DNA from: Ignavibacteriales bacterium
GTDB lineage: Bacteria > Bacteroidota > Ignavibacteria > UBA10030
Assembly (NCBI GenBank): GCA_026390575.1
Contig: JAPLFR010000016.1
Location: 124,001 to 188,000, forward strand
Direction of reading: 5' to 3'
Length of the DNA: 64,000 bases
In this document: piece by piece, positions 27,146 to 36,627 of the stretch
Layout of the letters: every line of letters begins with the position of its first letter
How positions within the stretch are numbered: the stretch's first letter is position 1
Translations under genes and position numbers: made by a program
Notes under the pieces: generated by a model
Databases searched by the model: none
What the model saw: only the letters and a program-made list of their open reading frames with translations
Told to the model about the DNA's origin: nothing

Positions 27146-28979
27146 TTTGATTTTCCGATTGCCTTGAAGAAGGTTTGACAAACATCAAATAATACCAATA
27201 GGTATCGCCAAATTGTATTTTCAGATATTGCTGTGCGCTGTTTTTGTTTCCTCCATATTTGCGAAAAATTTGTTCGTATTCAACAAATCGATTGAAGTTG
27301 AGCGGATGAACTATTTTTTTCAACTGACTCAGATCGAATTTTGGAGTTAATGCTGCGTTAACCATCAGCGCTTCTTGAACATGGCGAGGGATTTTGAAAG
27401 ATGTCATTGCAGCTATATAAGGAATAAGATTCCAAATTTCCTTTACATTGCCATTCAATAAATAACATGCGATTAAATATTCAAATGCCATTTTATTTTT
27501 AGGATTCTGCTTTAGCAATAACTCGAGTTCAGGTAAAGTCGGTCCCGCGACCGAGATTAAATCCTCGACGAGCATGCATGACCGGATGTATTTGTACTCG
27601 CTGTTGAGATCAAGTTCTAATGGATTTTCATTGAGCCGTATGAGGTCCTCTGCGATTTTTTCCTTGAAAGGAACTTTCTTTAGATTCAGGAAAAACCGGT
27701 TAGCTGCCTTATGATCACCCTTCACCATATAAACCATCCCAAGCCGTTTTAAAAGATCAGGAGTGTGCCCCTTATGCTCAAGAGCTTCGGATGCCCAATG
27801 TTGGGATTCATTCACCAACCCTAGTTTCCAGCTCACATTGCTCGCTTCTTCCGACCATGCGAGACACCATGTTTGATTCATCAAAAGACCGGCCATTCCT
27901 TTAGATTGAGGAAAGGCAAACATACTATCAAGAAGCTTGTCTGTTTGAAAGAGAGCAAGGTTGGTTTGACATAAAAGGAGAGGAGTCTCGATCGTACTAT
28001 GACGAGTCAACTCGAGCACGTCCGTCCAATGTTCCTCACTTACAGCCCGGTTGACTTGGATAACAAGCTTTTTTATGTCATTGGTAGAATCCTTCGCCAA
28101 CAGAATTGTTCCACTTAACAAGAAGATTGTTCCAGCCGCCAATTTCCAACCATAGGCAATTCTGGTCAATTTTGAGAATTGTTTCCGAATTCCGGGTAAC
28201 GTTACAATAAATGTGATCAAAAGTGTTAGTAGAAAAAAAGCAGGGATACTGTATGCGATGATCCAGAAATCGATCGAATTCTCAAAAGTCAAGTTATGCA
28301 AATATGCCTGTTTCAGATTGATGAGAAAAACAGACCTCGATGCCGCGAAGGGCAGAAGGGCAGAGATCAACAAAAATAAAAAGCCGTTGACAAAATTTCT
28401 TTTAAAAAGAAGATTCTCCAATCCATAGAGAACTGCAAACAAGAGAAAAGCACCACCAGTGAACCAATATAATAAAACGATAATAACCAAGCCCAATCCT
28501 AAACGAATCACCTGCTGTTTTGGTGACCAACGAATGTATAAAACCAGAATGAATAAATTAATAATTATTGCTAATGTAACACTCAGATCAAAATCGTAAT
28601 TGCTGTAAAGAACGATTAAAAGACAAGCCGGAATCAGATGGAATGTATGAAGTGTATGATTTTCTGTCAGGGTTTCTATCCATTTTCTGGTTAAGAACCC
28701 AACGATCCAAAAACAAACAGCTAAAAATAAGGAACTTAAAAAATCGGAAAACCAGAATTGCATTAGAAATGCCGAGAGCCAATTGACTAACCCACCTGGG
28801 GTTTTAAAAAAATCATATAGAAAATCAGATCCGCTTAAGAAGACAGGTGCGTGTACTTCGAGAATGAAAATGGGATGAATTCGAAGTAAAAGGTAAAAGA
28901 AACATGCCAGAAGAAAAATGCCTTCTTGAACCCAGACACTTATTTGCGCAAGTCGATATTTTTCACTTAACAGGTTCAT
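27132..28979 (-). CDS. DUF6057-like membrane protein with C-terminal helical repeats
   Basis: About 615 residues if started at the ATG at 28979 (MNLLSEKYRL); an ATG at 29012 adds 11 residues and neither has a strong ribosome site. The N-terminal half (to about residue 300) holds some nine or ten membrane helices; the C-terminal half is soluble and TPR-like (HWASEALEHKGH, LLKRLGMVYMVKGDHKAANRFF). It resembles DUF6057 proteins of Bacteroidota, whose function is not known to me. First gene of a three-gene unit: its stop overlaps the start of the PD40 lipoprotein by 14 bases, implying coupled expression. Confidence 0.65.
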   Translation of the reverse strand: MNLLSEKYRLAQISVWVQEGIFLLACFFYLLLRIHPIFILEVHAPVFLSGSDFLYDFFKTPGGLVNWLSAFLMQFWFSDFLSSLFLAVCFWIVGFLTRKWIETLTENHTLHTFHLIPACLLIVLYSNYDFDLSVTLAIIINLFILVLYIRWSPKQQVIRLGLGLVIIVLLYWFTGGAFLLFAVLYGLENLLFKRNFVNGFLFLLISALLPFAASRSVFLINLKQAYLHNLTFENSIDFWIIAYSIPAFFLLTLLITFIVTLPGIRKQFSKLTRIAYGWKLAAGTIFLLSGTILLAKDSTNDIKKLVIQVNRAVSEEHWTDVLELTRHSTIETPLLLCQTNLALFQTDKLLDSMFAFPQSKGMAGLLMNQTWCLAWSEEASNVSWKLGLVNESQHWASEALEHKGHTPDLLKRLGMVYMVKGDHKAANRFFLNLKKVPFKEKIAEDLIRLNENPLELDLNSEYKYIRSCMLVEDLISVAGPTLPELELLLKQNPKNKMAFEYLIACYLLNGNVKEIWNLIPYIAAMTSFKIPRHVQEALMVNAALTPKFDLSQLKKIVHPLNFNRFVEYEQIFRKYGGNKNSAQQYLKIQFGDTYWYYLMFVKPSSRQSENQNEYQ

Positions 28980-29274
28980 TCTTTTTAACCGTATTATGGA
29001 TAAATGCATCATTGAAAATATACAAAATTGTCTCTAACTCCAAATGGAACATGGTCGGACTTACACGTTTCTCGAAATATGGAAGGGTTTGAGGAATATA
29101 TTTCAACCGTAATGCAGAACGCACTTCATAGAGAGTTTGCAGGATGAATGAATACAAAAAATTGTTTCGTTTGAAGAATGGATAGCAATTGAGGGAGTTA
29201 CTAAATCACGAGAATGCCCTCCGCTTGTTAGTAAAATTCGGTGGATTAATATATACCTTACCACATCAGATCGT

Positions 29275-29670
29275 TCATGATCTCCTGGAAATGACCAGTA
29301 ATTTCTCACTACAAACAGTACGCCCCATATTCATCTGGATAAAATACAGACTTGGCGGCAGCCGCTGTAAGTGGAGCGTGTATGCAAATTGATTATTTAC
29401 TTTTGATGCTGATGTTCGAAAAATCTCTTGACCAAGAAGATTGAAGAGCTGGATCGAAACCTCGCCGCGATAAATATTTTCTACTTCTACCCGAGAAGAG
29501 GATGAAGGTGGGTTAAGAGAGAGTTTCAGAACGTTGGCAGATATCGGTTGCTTGTTTTCAATGCTGGTTGCGTTCCCAGCAACCAATCTCACATGGCCAA
29601 AATAATCAGCGTTTTGCCAATGCAAGTTTCCTGGTGATGGTTCCCAAACAGAACCGAACAGGTTGGCAAT
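29275..29670 (-). pseudogene. Broken 3' end of a type IX-secreted protein
   Basis: The minus-strand frame encodes a typical Por-type C-terminal sorting domain: VLKLSLNPPSSSSRVEVEN, then VSIQLFNLLGQEIFRT, LPPSLYFIQMN and EKLLVI. Upstream the frame continues without a start (SVWEPSPGN) until a TGA near 29670, and no catalytic or repeat domain precedes it. I read it as the tail of a lost exported protein. The flanking 29013-29274 and 29671-29904 contain no gene I can support. Confidence 0.7.
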
Positions 29671-29904
29671 AAGTCATTGCCTCATATTAAATGCTCCCGG
29701 AGCGAAGAAGTTGCCATAAAATTCTACGCACATAACTATCAGACTCTCCTCCTGACCAACAGCGACCAAACCGGATATGACCGACCGCCGATTTCTGATG
29801 ACCAAATTCTCAGTACTTCTGCAGACTGGTGGAGGTTGAAGAAATTTCTTCGTATTATTTTTATATTCGTGATAATGATTTTATGATTCAGTTCGAAGGG
29901 TACA

Positions 29905-30990
29905 ATGCACATGAAACTTTCTCTTCAAAATAGAATTTTCATCATCGTTGGGATTTTTACAGTTCTTGCGCTTCTCGCTGTGTGGACAGTCCTGCGCTCA
30001 AAGTACGAAGCATCGGTAATCACCGAGCGCATGAATACAATCCGGCATGTGCAATCCTATGCCATTGAAGATCTGGATCACATCATCGCAAGTTGGTCGG
30101 ATGTTACACGCTTCATCGCCTTGCAGGTCATGGAACGCCCTAAAGAAGGGGAAATCGTTCTCCGTTCTATGGTCACGCTGCATCCGGAAATTATCCAAAT
30201 AAAAATTCGATCACTGAAGCTCTCTGATGAACTGACGAGTCAGAACACAGCGTATCCACCGCCGAATCCGCAGGTCAAAGACAGCAATTGGGTTCACTCG
30301 AAGATGGATTCCGCGCTTCAAATAGCTTGGCTGAACGACACATCAGCGCACCAGCAATTTTTCGTAACCCAGACACGATTTCAGCTGGGAAATATTCCAT
30401 TCATTTTAACTGTTGTGTGGGATGCAAAAAAGTTGAATACTATATTTGCCGAATTACCGCTCGGTGAAGGATATTCCGCAAGCATTCAAAGTGCATCATC
30501 GATACTGCTGCAAAATACATCCTCTTTCAAAACGAGTGAAGTACATGGTATGCCGGAAAGTGCGATATCGCTGCAAAGCGTACGACAGAATGAATCTCAC
30601 TGGCAAGTGTTAACAAGTGCATTTCAAACTGTTCAGCTGTGGATGATCATTGCAGTTCCAGAAAAAAAGATACTCAAACCAGTGGAAGACTTATTGCTTT
30701 ACTCCACTATTTCCATAACCGGTCTAGCGTTTATCATGTGTCTTGTTGGCTGGATACTTTGCCTCCAAATTAAACGTCCGATTGCTCGTCTTATCAAGGA
30801 TGTGCAGCAGATCAACAATTTGGATTTCACGCAGACAATTCAGATTCCTGCAATGAAAGATTTACATGGTTTGGGTGAAGCGATTGAGTCGATGCGTCAG
30901 AAGCTGGAACAGCGCTATCAATCAAATAATGAATCACGTTTTGTGGACACCAACAAAGAACAAGACGGGAGTCCTGAAGGTACCGCGTAA
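29905..30990 (+). CDS. Membrane sensor protein with extracytoplasmic domain and HAMP, no output domain
   Basis: 361 residues. One membrane helix lies near the N-terminus (about 10-28), followed by a ~230-residue extracytoplasmic domain of the double-Cache kind (only the general shape supports this), a second helix at about 265-290 (LLLYSTISITGLAFIMCLVGWILC), then a HAMP linker (KRPIARLIKDVQQINNLDF). The protein ends about 35 residues after HAMP with a polar tail. No kinase, cyclase or methyl-accepting domain is in this or the next gene. Ribosome site GAAGGG precedes paired ATGs. The convergent next gene rules out a downstream operon partner. Confidence 0.75.
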   Translation: MHMKLSLQNRIFIIVGIFTVLALLAVWTVLRSKYEASVITERMNTIRHVQSYAIEDLDHIIASWSDVTRFIALQVMERPKEGEIVLRSMVTLHPEIIQIKIRSLKLSDELTSQNTAYPPPNPQVKDSNWVHSKMDSALQIAWLNDTSAHQQFFVTQTRFQLGNIPFILTVVWDAKKLNTIFAELPLGEGYSASIQSASSILLQNTSSFKTSEVHGMPESAISLQSVRQNESHWQVLTSAFQTVQLWMIIAVPEKKILKPVEDLLLYSTISITGLAFIMCLVGWILCLQIKRPIARLIKDVQQINNLDFTQTIQIPAMKDLHGLGEAIESMRQKLEQRYQSNNESRFVDTNKEQDGSPEGTA

Positions 30991-31013
30991 AGTAACTTTC
31001 CGGATGAATTTAT

Positions 31014-31042
31014 CTCTCCGATCGCTGTAAGCGGTCGGAGAG
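31014..31042. terminator. Strong hairpin between convergent genes
   Basis: CTCTCCGATCGC and GCGGTCGGAGAG form a 12-bp stem with one G-T pair around TGTAA, placed between the ends of the sensor gene (plus) and the DUF192 gene (minus). No long T run follows on either strand, but the position fits a bidirectional terminator. Confidence 0.65.
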
Positions 31043-31051
31043 ATTCATAAA

Positions 31052-31603
31052 TCAATTCCTCTTCCAACTAATTCTATCGCCTTCCTTAATATCATACTTG
31101 TCGGTAAAACCAGCATTCACCTCAAGCACCAAGAGTGTCATCGCAGTGGCAGCGTACGATTGCTCGGAGAATGGCGTCGTATTCTTACAAATTGTAACAA
31201 TCTCTCCACGCTTGTTGATGAAAATCATATCCAGTGGAAGAATGCAATTTTTCATCCAGAATGATGCCATTTGTTCCTCCTCGAACACGAAGAGCATTCC
31301 CTGACGTTCATCCATCACCGGACGTCCCATCATTCCTATCTCTCGTTTGTTATCGTCATCGGCAATTTCAATATCGATGGATACAATTGGCTTGTCATGA
31401 CGATTCGTGATGGTACACTCGCCCTGCTTATTGAACATTGGGGCGATGGGTGATGTCGACTTATCGGTTCCTGTCTTTTTTGGCATAAAGATCATAATGA
31501 GTGCAATGGCAATGACTGCCCCAATAATTCCTATCAGCATTCGACGCCTTGATTTCGATGGAGTGTCATTGGGTTGATCTATGGAAATACTTTTCTTTGA
31601 CAT
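31052..31603 (-). CDS. DUF192 family protein, membrane-anchored
   Basis: 183 residues from the ATG at 31603 (MSKKSISI), with GGA about 7 bases upstream; a longer frame would overlap the metallopeptidase gene. One membrane helix (MLIGIIGAVIAIALIMIFM) lies near residue 25-40 and the DUF192 domain faces the periplasm: GMMGRPVMDERQGMLFVF, then FWMKNCILPLDMIFI and VLEVNAGFTDKYDIKEGD. DUF192 is widespread and small; its function is not established. It lies 31 bp after the DPP III-like gene and is probably co-transcribed. Confidence 0.85.
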   Translation of the reverse strand: MSKKSISIDQPNDTPSKSRRRMLIGIIGAVIAIALIMIFMPKKTGTDKSTSPIAPMFNKQGECTITNRHDKPIVSIDIEIADDDNKREIGMMGRPVMDERQGMLFVFEEEQMASFWMKNCILPLDMIFINKRGEIVTICKNTTPFSEQSYAATAMTLLVLEVNAGFTDKYDIKEGDRISWKRN

Positions 31604-31634
31604 ATTTTTCCATTCTGAGTGAAACAGTTTAAAC

Positions 31635-33332
31635 TTATCGAATGCTTCCTGCTGCTTTCGGCACAAGCGTAAAGTGAGGTTCAATATCTATCGGAATAGA
31701 TCCGAGTTTGTCGAGTCCCTTTTGCATCGCAGGACGGATAACGGCATATTTCTCAATCAACGCTTTTGCTTTTGTATACGATCCTTCTGCTTCAATCGTG
31801 AGTATTTCACCCGTTAATTTTTTCACGGCATTTTTTATTTTGAGATTGTCTATGCTGAATATTCCTGCCGCTTCATCAATCTTGATGGCACCTGCATCTG
31901 TCAGAAAGTTGAATTGGATTGCTACGCCCTTCCCATGCGCTTCGTTCACGCCGAACCGCACTGAACGAAACATACTGGCAAGAAATGTCGTGTACATTTC
32001 TTCTTCCATTTTCTTATCAAGAAGTCCTTTGTCGATAAGAAACTGAAGTGCGAAGAGTCCTGTTATATCAGCTTTTGCTTCCTCGATTGCAGAATACAAC
32101 TCTTTCAATTCCTGCCGGACATTCGTTTCTTTTCCGTTCACCATAATATTATGCGGGCCGAGACCGTGCATCAGCTCGTGCGCAAGTATATGCGTGAAGA
32201 AAGCATCGAATGACAAATATTTCTGCTGTAACCGAGCAAGCACCATTTTAGAAATCGGCGTAAGCACCTTGTCGAATTTCGCCTCCTGCATATTTTTCAG
32301 CATCACGCGCTTTGAACCTTTTTCGCGGATCACCCGTTCGTCATTCGGTAAATTATACGCTGCTGTCTGCACTCCGCGATTGCCTTCGCCCGCCGTATAA
32401 ATCACATCTACCACGCGAATGGGTGACAGAGCTGCAAGTTTTGGATTGCGATACTTCGCGTCAAACGGAAGATTGTTCTCAATATCCTGCAAATAGCTGC
32501 TGAACTTTGCCAGCTTCGCCGATTCGGCTTCATCGCGCAACGTGACAAACACTTCGAATGCTGCCTTATAATTGAACAACTCGTCCATATACGTTTCATA
32601 CGGACCGATGGTGAGTTCAATCGGCGCATCAAGTTCCATCCATGCAACGTCACTTGCATAATAATCGTTACTGGCAAACGCATCTGCACGCGAAGTAAGA
32701 TATTTCTTCAGGGTTACGTTTTCAGTCGATTGAGCGGCTTCCTTGAGAAGTTTTGCCGCAGGTTCCAGCCATTCACGGTACTCTTTACTGTATGGAATTG
32801 TCTGCATTCTTCCATCTTCCGCGCGCCGGACAACATAGAAAAAACCCGTTGCCTTCTCACGTTCACTTTCATGTAATCCTTCAATCCATTTGGAAAATTC
32901 CTGCTTCGTCATATCTTCCGGATAGTAATTCGCTCCGGCGGGTTTTTCTTTTGGCGCCCCATCTATAAATGGTGCATTATTATCCAACAGCGACCATGGA
33001 CCCATATTTATTCGATAGTAATGGAGCAGTTCTTGTCCAGCTGTTGTGGAATCCTTTTCCAACTTCATCAGCATTTTTGCATTACCGCTCCAAACTTGAT
33101 GAAAGAATATCGGATCCATTAATTGAGCCGCTTCAATGATTTTATTTAACGCTTTAACATCGCCGGGAGAAAGTTTTGTGATGTCAGCAGAAATTTCTGT
33201 TGGAGCAAAGCGGGCGATTTTCTGTTCGAGTGTCATTGCTGTTTTTATCTTGATCAATTCTTGTGCTTCACTCGCAACAAACGAAACTGCAAGCAAGATA
33301 TTGAGTGTGATAAAGAAGATTGGATTTATCAT
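31635..33332 (-). CDS. DPP III-like (M49) zinc metallopeptidase, exported
   Basis: 565 residues with a signal peptide (about 1-23). The zinc site is HELMH (385-389), a contracted HExxH version of the M49 HELLGH motif, and the second site is EEAKAD (417-422), the counterpart of EECRAE. YFYVVRRAEDG-like and YETYMDELFNYKAAFE pieces match bacterial dipeptidyl-peptidase III proteins. It would remove dipeptides from N-termini of oligopeptides outside the cytoplasm. The start has a purine-rich AAGAAAAG upstream. Confidence 0.85.
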   Translation of the reverse strand: MINPIFFITLNILLAVSFVASEAQELIKIKTAMTLEQKIARFAPTEISADITKLSPGDVKALNKIIEAAQLMDPIFFHQVWSGNAKMLMKLEKDSTTAGQELLHYYRINMGPWSLLDNNAPFIDGAPKEKPAGANYYPEDMTKQEFSKWIEGLHESEREKATGFFYVVRRAEDGRMQTIPYSKEYREWLEPAAKLLKEAAQSTENVTLKKYLTSRADAFASNDYYASDVAWMELDAPIELTIGPYETYMDELFNYKAAFEVFVTLRDEAESAKLAKFSSYLQDIENNLPFDAKYRNPKLAALSPIRVVDVIYTAGEGNRGVQTAAYNLPNDERVIREKGSKRVMLKNMQEAKFDKVLTPISKMVLARLQQKYLSFDAFFTHILAHELMHGLGPHNIMVNGKETNVRQELKELYSAIEEAKADITGLFALQFLIDKGLLDKKMEEEMYTTFLASMFRSVRFGVNEAHGKGVAIQFNFLTDAGAIKIDEAAGIFSIDNLKIKNAVKKLTGEILTIEAEGSYTKAKALIEKYAVIRPAMQKGLDKLGSIPIDIEPHFTLVPKAAGSIR

Positions 33333-33433
33333 AACTTTTCTTCATAGAGTTATTAATTCATAGTTTCTTATATTTATAACAATTTCAGAAATGGAGGCGG
33401 CAAAAGCAAGAAGGAAAATACGATTGAACAAAA

Positions 33434-33468
33434 AAGCTGGGAGAGAACGTTGAACTCTTTCCCAGCTT
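33434..33468 (-). terminator. Rho-independent terminator on minus strand
   Basis: AAGCTGGGA and TCCCAGCTT form a perfect 9-bp stem; read on the minus strand it is followed by TTTTTT. It lies just downstream of the helicase 3' fragment (33493-33576) and 140 bp after the type IX cargo gene. It is probably the original terminator of the helicase copy and now serves the cargo gene. Confidence 0.85.
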
Positions 33469-33492
33469 CTTGATATTTTAGAAATATCTTCT

Positions 33493-33576
33493 TTACGCTT
33501 TATCGCGGATGAATAATCGCTTCAGCTTCTTCTTAATGCCGCCGAGACCTTCTTCCAAAGATGCCAACAGAGTGCG
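33493..33576 (-). pseudogene. Duplicated 3' end of a DEAD-box helicase gene
   Basis: 84 bp that match 37024-37107, the last codons and stop of the helicase gene, with 8 differences (about 90% identity). It encodes TLLASLEEGLGGIKKKLKRL and the same FIRDKA end as the intact gene (TLMASMEEGRGG...). No other helicase sequence precedes it; the cargo gene ends 32 bp upstream. It is either the remnant of a tandem paralogue or one border of an inserted 3.5-kb segment. The rest of 33333-33607 holds only the terminator. Confidence 0.85.
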
Positions 33577-33607
33577 AGTCAATTCAGTTTACTGTTACAC
33601 TGCAAAT

Positions 33608-36445
33608 CTATTTCAACAGCAACATCTTGCGTGTCTGCTGAAAATTACCAGCAATCAAGCGGTAGAAATATATTCCACTTGGAAGATCGCTCGCATGAAA
33701 CGTAACCGTATAAGCTCCTGCCGGCCGCTGCTCGTTCACGAGCACGGCGACTTGCTGACCGAGCGAATTAAAGACGCGAAGGCTCACAAATTCTCCAAAT
33801 GGGATTTCGTACGCGATCTGCGTCGTCGGATTGAACGGATTGGGATACGATTGCATAAGCTTAAATCTTTGCGGTACGTCTTCAGCTTTCTTTACGTTTG
33901 TAGGCTTACTTGGCTTACACTTTCCGGCACTGTCGGCGGCAAATATTGAGACAATTTCCTGCGAAGAGAGCGCACGGTTGAACAATTCAATCTCATCCAG
34001 AATTCCATTGAATTCGAATTGATCCGTGTACGATTGCCTGCCTATTGTTAACGGGCTCGTAGTAGTGAGTGAGCCTGAGCGTACTGTTGGATCTCCGAAC
34101 TGTGTAGCCACACCGTCTTTATAAAACACAATCCCGTTGTTATTACTTCTCGAAACAGTTACGGCGACATGATGCCAGTTTCCGTCAGCAACAAAAACAA
34201 ATGGGCTCCAGTTCGTAAAATAGGTCGGAGGCACACCATCAGCTAATTGCACAGTGAGGTAGCCGTAGTTGAGATAGAAGGAATATCCTTGATAAATGTA
34301 CCCGTTTAGAGTTTGTTTATCAACAATGATCTTGAGATTTGTACTGTCGGATGTCTTAATCCACGCGTCGATGGAGAAATCACCAGTGCCGAAGTTGAGT
34401 TCAGAATGATCGGGCACTGCCACGTAATCATTTATTCCATCAAATTGTAATCCACCAGAAACTTTTGCTGGCACTGGTACAGGGCCGTTGATGTGCGTGC
34501 CGCTATTATTGAATCCTGCAAGATCAATCGATGTCGAGCCGGACGTTTCATCGAAGGGCCACCATGCAACCATTCCCGGCGGTGGTTCTACACAGCCAAG
34601 TGTGGGAACTAATTTGTTTCCGAAATTGAGGCTGTCGATATTTTGTCCACCCGTAAGCGTTACTGTGTAAGTGCCCGGTGTTGGTGGAGCCGTTTGCTGC
34701 CATCCGCTTTGGTTTGTCTCTGAGACAGTGTACGTCCCCCCGCCTTGCAAGTTATTGAAACAATAATTGCCATTTGCGTCTGTCGTGTCGGTTAAAGTCA
34801 CATGTCCCGCCGCATTGTTGTACGACAAATTAATTATCCAACCCGGAAGTCCCGCCTCACCCGTGTCTCTTACACCATTGCCATTCAGATCATTAAATTT
34901 CATACCGCACATGGAACCGGTTTTTATAATTTCAGGTGCCGTAGTACCGCAAATAACAACATTATTGTGAATAGCAAAAGTAGGAGCCATAGCTATACCA
35001 TGCAGAACCGGGTACATATAGATTCTTAAAGAAAAAGTCTGACCGCTCGCTACCGGCACATTTAAGCCCGAAACATTTAATGTAGACATAGTCAAGTTTA
35101 AGTAAACTAACGGAGTTGAATTCAATAAAATCTTGGTGAGCCAGCCGTTCGTTGAGTAATAAGCTTGAAAATTTAAAATGTTAAAGTTGGCAATGTTAGG
35201 ATCATCACCATAATTAAATGAAACGTTAGTAACCGTAAAAGTATTTCCGCTATTAGGACTCGCATTAAACTGAATATAACGCAAAGGATCGAACGTAGGA
35301 GTAAGCGGAGGATCCGGAACCCAAGTTCCGCCCGTATTACCAACCCAAAGTTCTTGACCGTTGCTACTGTAGCCATAAATTGACATTAAATTTGCAGGGA
35401 ACCCTGTGCTTAAAGTTGGCGAGCCTACACCCATAGACTCAGGCAGCCCCGTAATATTACCTACAACAGAAGTTACAGAAGTTGAATTCAATAGATCCCA
35501 TGTGATGCATGACTCCGCAGGATTAAGTTTATTCCCGAAGTTGAGGCTGTCGATGTTCTGTCCATCCGCAAGTGTTACCGTGTAGGTGCCCGGAGTTGAT
35601 GGGGTTGTTTGCTGCCATCCGCTTTGGTTTGTCTCTGAGACAGTGTACGTCCCTCCGCCCTGCAAACTGTTGAAACAATAATTGCCGTTTGCATCTGTCG
35701 TATCGACCAATGTCACATGTCCGGCCGCATTGCTGTACGACAAATTGATTAACCAACCCGGAAGGCCTGTCTCACCCGCGTCTTTCACACCGTTGCCATT
35801 GAGGTCGTTGAATTTCATACCGCAAAGAGAGCCGAGTGCAAGAGTGGTTGTACCATTAATAACAACATTATTGTGAATAGCAAAAGTAGGAGTGCCCGCA
35901 TTACTATTTTGAACTGCGAAAGGATAGATCCTTAGAGAAAAAGTTGAACCGGCAGCTACTTGCACATTTACGTTTTGAGTAAATGTTGACATCGTTGTGT
36001 TGAGATATGCTAAACCAGCAGTCAGCAGCGTTCTGTTGTTCCAATTATCAGTTGAATAATAGACATTAGAATTCAAAATGTTAAAATTATACCCGGTTTG
36101 ATTATCACCGTAGTTAAAAGAAACATTAGTGACAGTAAAACTATATCCACTTGCGGGTAAAGCATTAAACTGGATATAACGGCTAAGTTCTTCGGCACCT
36201 GCTATCCAGCCTGCGGTACCTTCCCACAGTCTTTGACCGTTGATATTATAGTCGAAAACACTCATTCCAAATTGGCCGGAACCCGGACTAATAGATTCAG
36301 CCGATCCCGTTACATTACCAAGATTAGAAGGAAATAATTGATTTGTATTATCAAGCGGCCAAGTAATAGAAGCTGGCTGAGCGAATGTGTTTGAGCTAAA
36401 TAAAAAAATGGAGAGAATTGCAAACATTAAATAAAGCTTTTTCAC
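33608..36445 (-). CDS. Type IX-secreted repeat protein with SdrD B-like and LamG domains
   Basis: 945 residues. The start is GTG with GAGG five bases upstream. A signal peptide (to about FAQ) is followed by two tandem modules, each a ~180-residue beta-rich domain (FTVTNVSFNYGD, FAIHNNVVI) plus an SdrD B-like domain (CGMKFNDLNGNGVKDAGE, TVSETNQSGWQQT). Then come a LamG/concanavalin-like domain (VAWWPFDETSGSTSIDLAG, WIKTSDSTNLKIIVDKQ) and the C-terminal sorting tail beginning SYPNPFNPTTQIAYEIP and ending in KMLLLK. It is a surface or secreted adhesin- or carbohydrate-binding-like protein; no enzymatic residue is visible. The module repeats are also strong at DNA level. Confidence 0.85.
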   Translation of the reverse strand: MKKLYLMFAILSIFLFSSNTFAQPASITWPLDNTNQLFPSNLGNVTGSAESISPGSGQFGMSVFDYNINGQRLWEGTAGWIAGAEELSRYIQFNALPASGYSFTVTNVSFNYGDNQTGYNFNILNSNVYYSTDNWNNRTLLTAGLAYLNTTMSTFTQNVNVQVAAGSTFSLRIYPFAVQNSNAGTPTFAIHNNVVINGTTTLALGSLCGMKFNDLNGNGVKDAGETGLPGWLINLSYSNAAGHVTLVDTTDANGNYCFNSLQGGGTYTVSETNQSGWQQTTPSTPGTYTVTLADGQNIDSLNFGNKLNPAESCITWDLLNSTSVTSVVGNITGLPESMGVGSPTLSTGFPANLMSIYGYSSNGQELWVGNTGGTWVPDPPLTPTFDPLRYIQFNASPNSGNTFTVTNVSFNYGDDPNIANFNILNFQAYYSTNGWLTKILLNSTPLVYLNLTMSTLNVSGLNVPVASGQTFSLRIYMYPVLHGIAMAPTFAIHNNVVICGTTAPEIIKTGSMCGMKFNDLNGNGVRDTGEAGLPGWIINLSYNNAAGHVTLTDTTDANGNYCFNNLQGGGTYTVSETNQSGWQQTAPPTPGTYTVTLTGGQNIDSLNFGNKLVPTLGCVEPPPGMVAWWPFDETSGSTSIDLAGFNNSGTHINGPVPVPAKVSGGLQFDGINDYVAVPDHSELNFGTGDFSIDAWIKTSDSTNLKIIVDKQTLNGYIYQGYSFYLNYGYLTVQLADGVPPTYFTNWSPFVFVADGNWHHVAVTVSRSNNNGIVFYKDGVATQFGDPTVRSGSLTTTSPLTIGRQSYTDQFEFNGILDEIELFNRALSSQEIVSIFAADSAGKCKPSKPTNVKKAEDVPQRFKLMQSYPNPFNPTTQIAYEIPFGEFVSLRVFNSLGQQVAVLVNEQRPAGAYTVTFHASDLPSGIYFYRLIAGNFQQTRKMLLLK
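34618..35825. repeat. Long direct repeats encoding the SdrD B-like modules
   Basis: About 34618-34915 and 35528-35825 are near copies (high identity over roughly 300 bp, differences mostly at third positions) encoding the two SdrD B-like domains. Together with the preceding beta domains they make a module of about 900 bp duplicated in tandem, open to recombination that would change module number. Confidence 0.8.
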
Positions 36446-36627
36446 ATCAACCTCGTTAGTTTAATAAATCTGAGAAATAGGTTCATCAGCTCTATTTAAT
36501 TGTCAATGGACTGACACTATACTAACAAGGATCTCCTGGTTTAAGTTGCGTCCATATCGAATAATCATGGATTGACACCACAATACCTAACAAACATAGG
36601 GTAGGAATGAAAATTAATTAGTATTTG

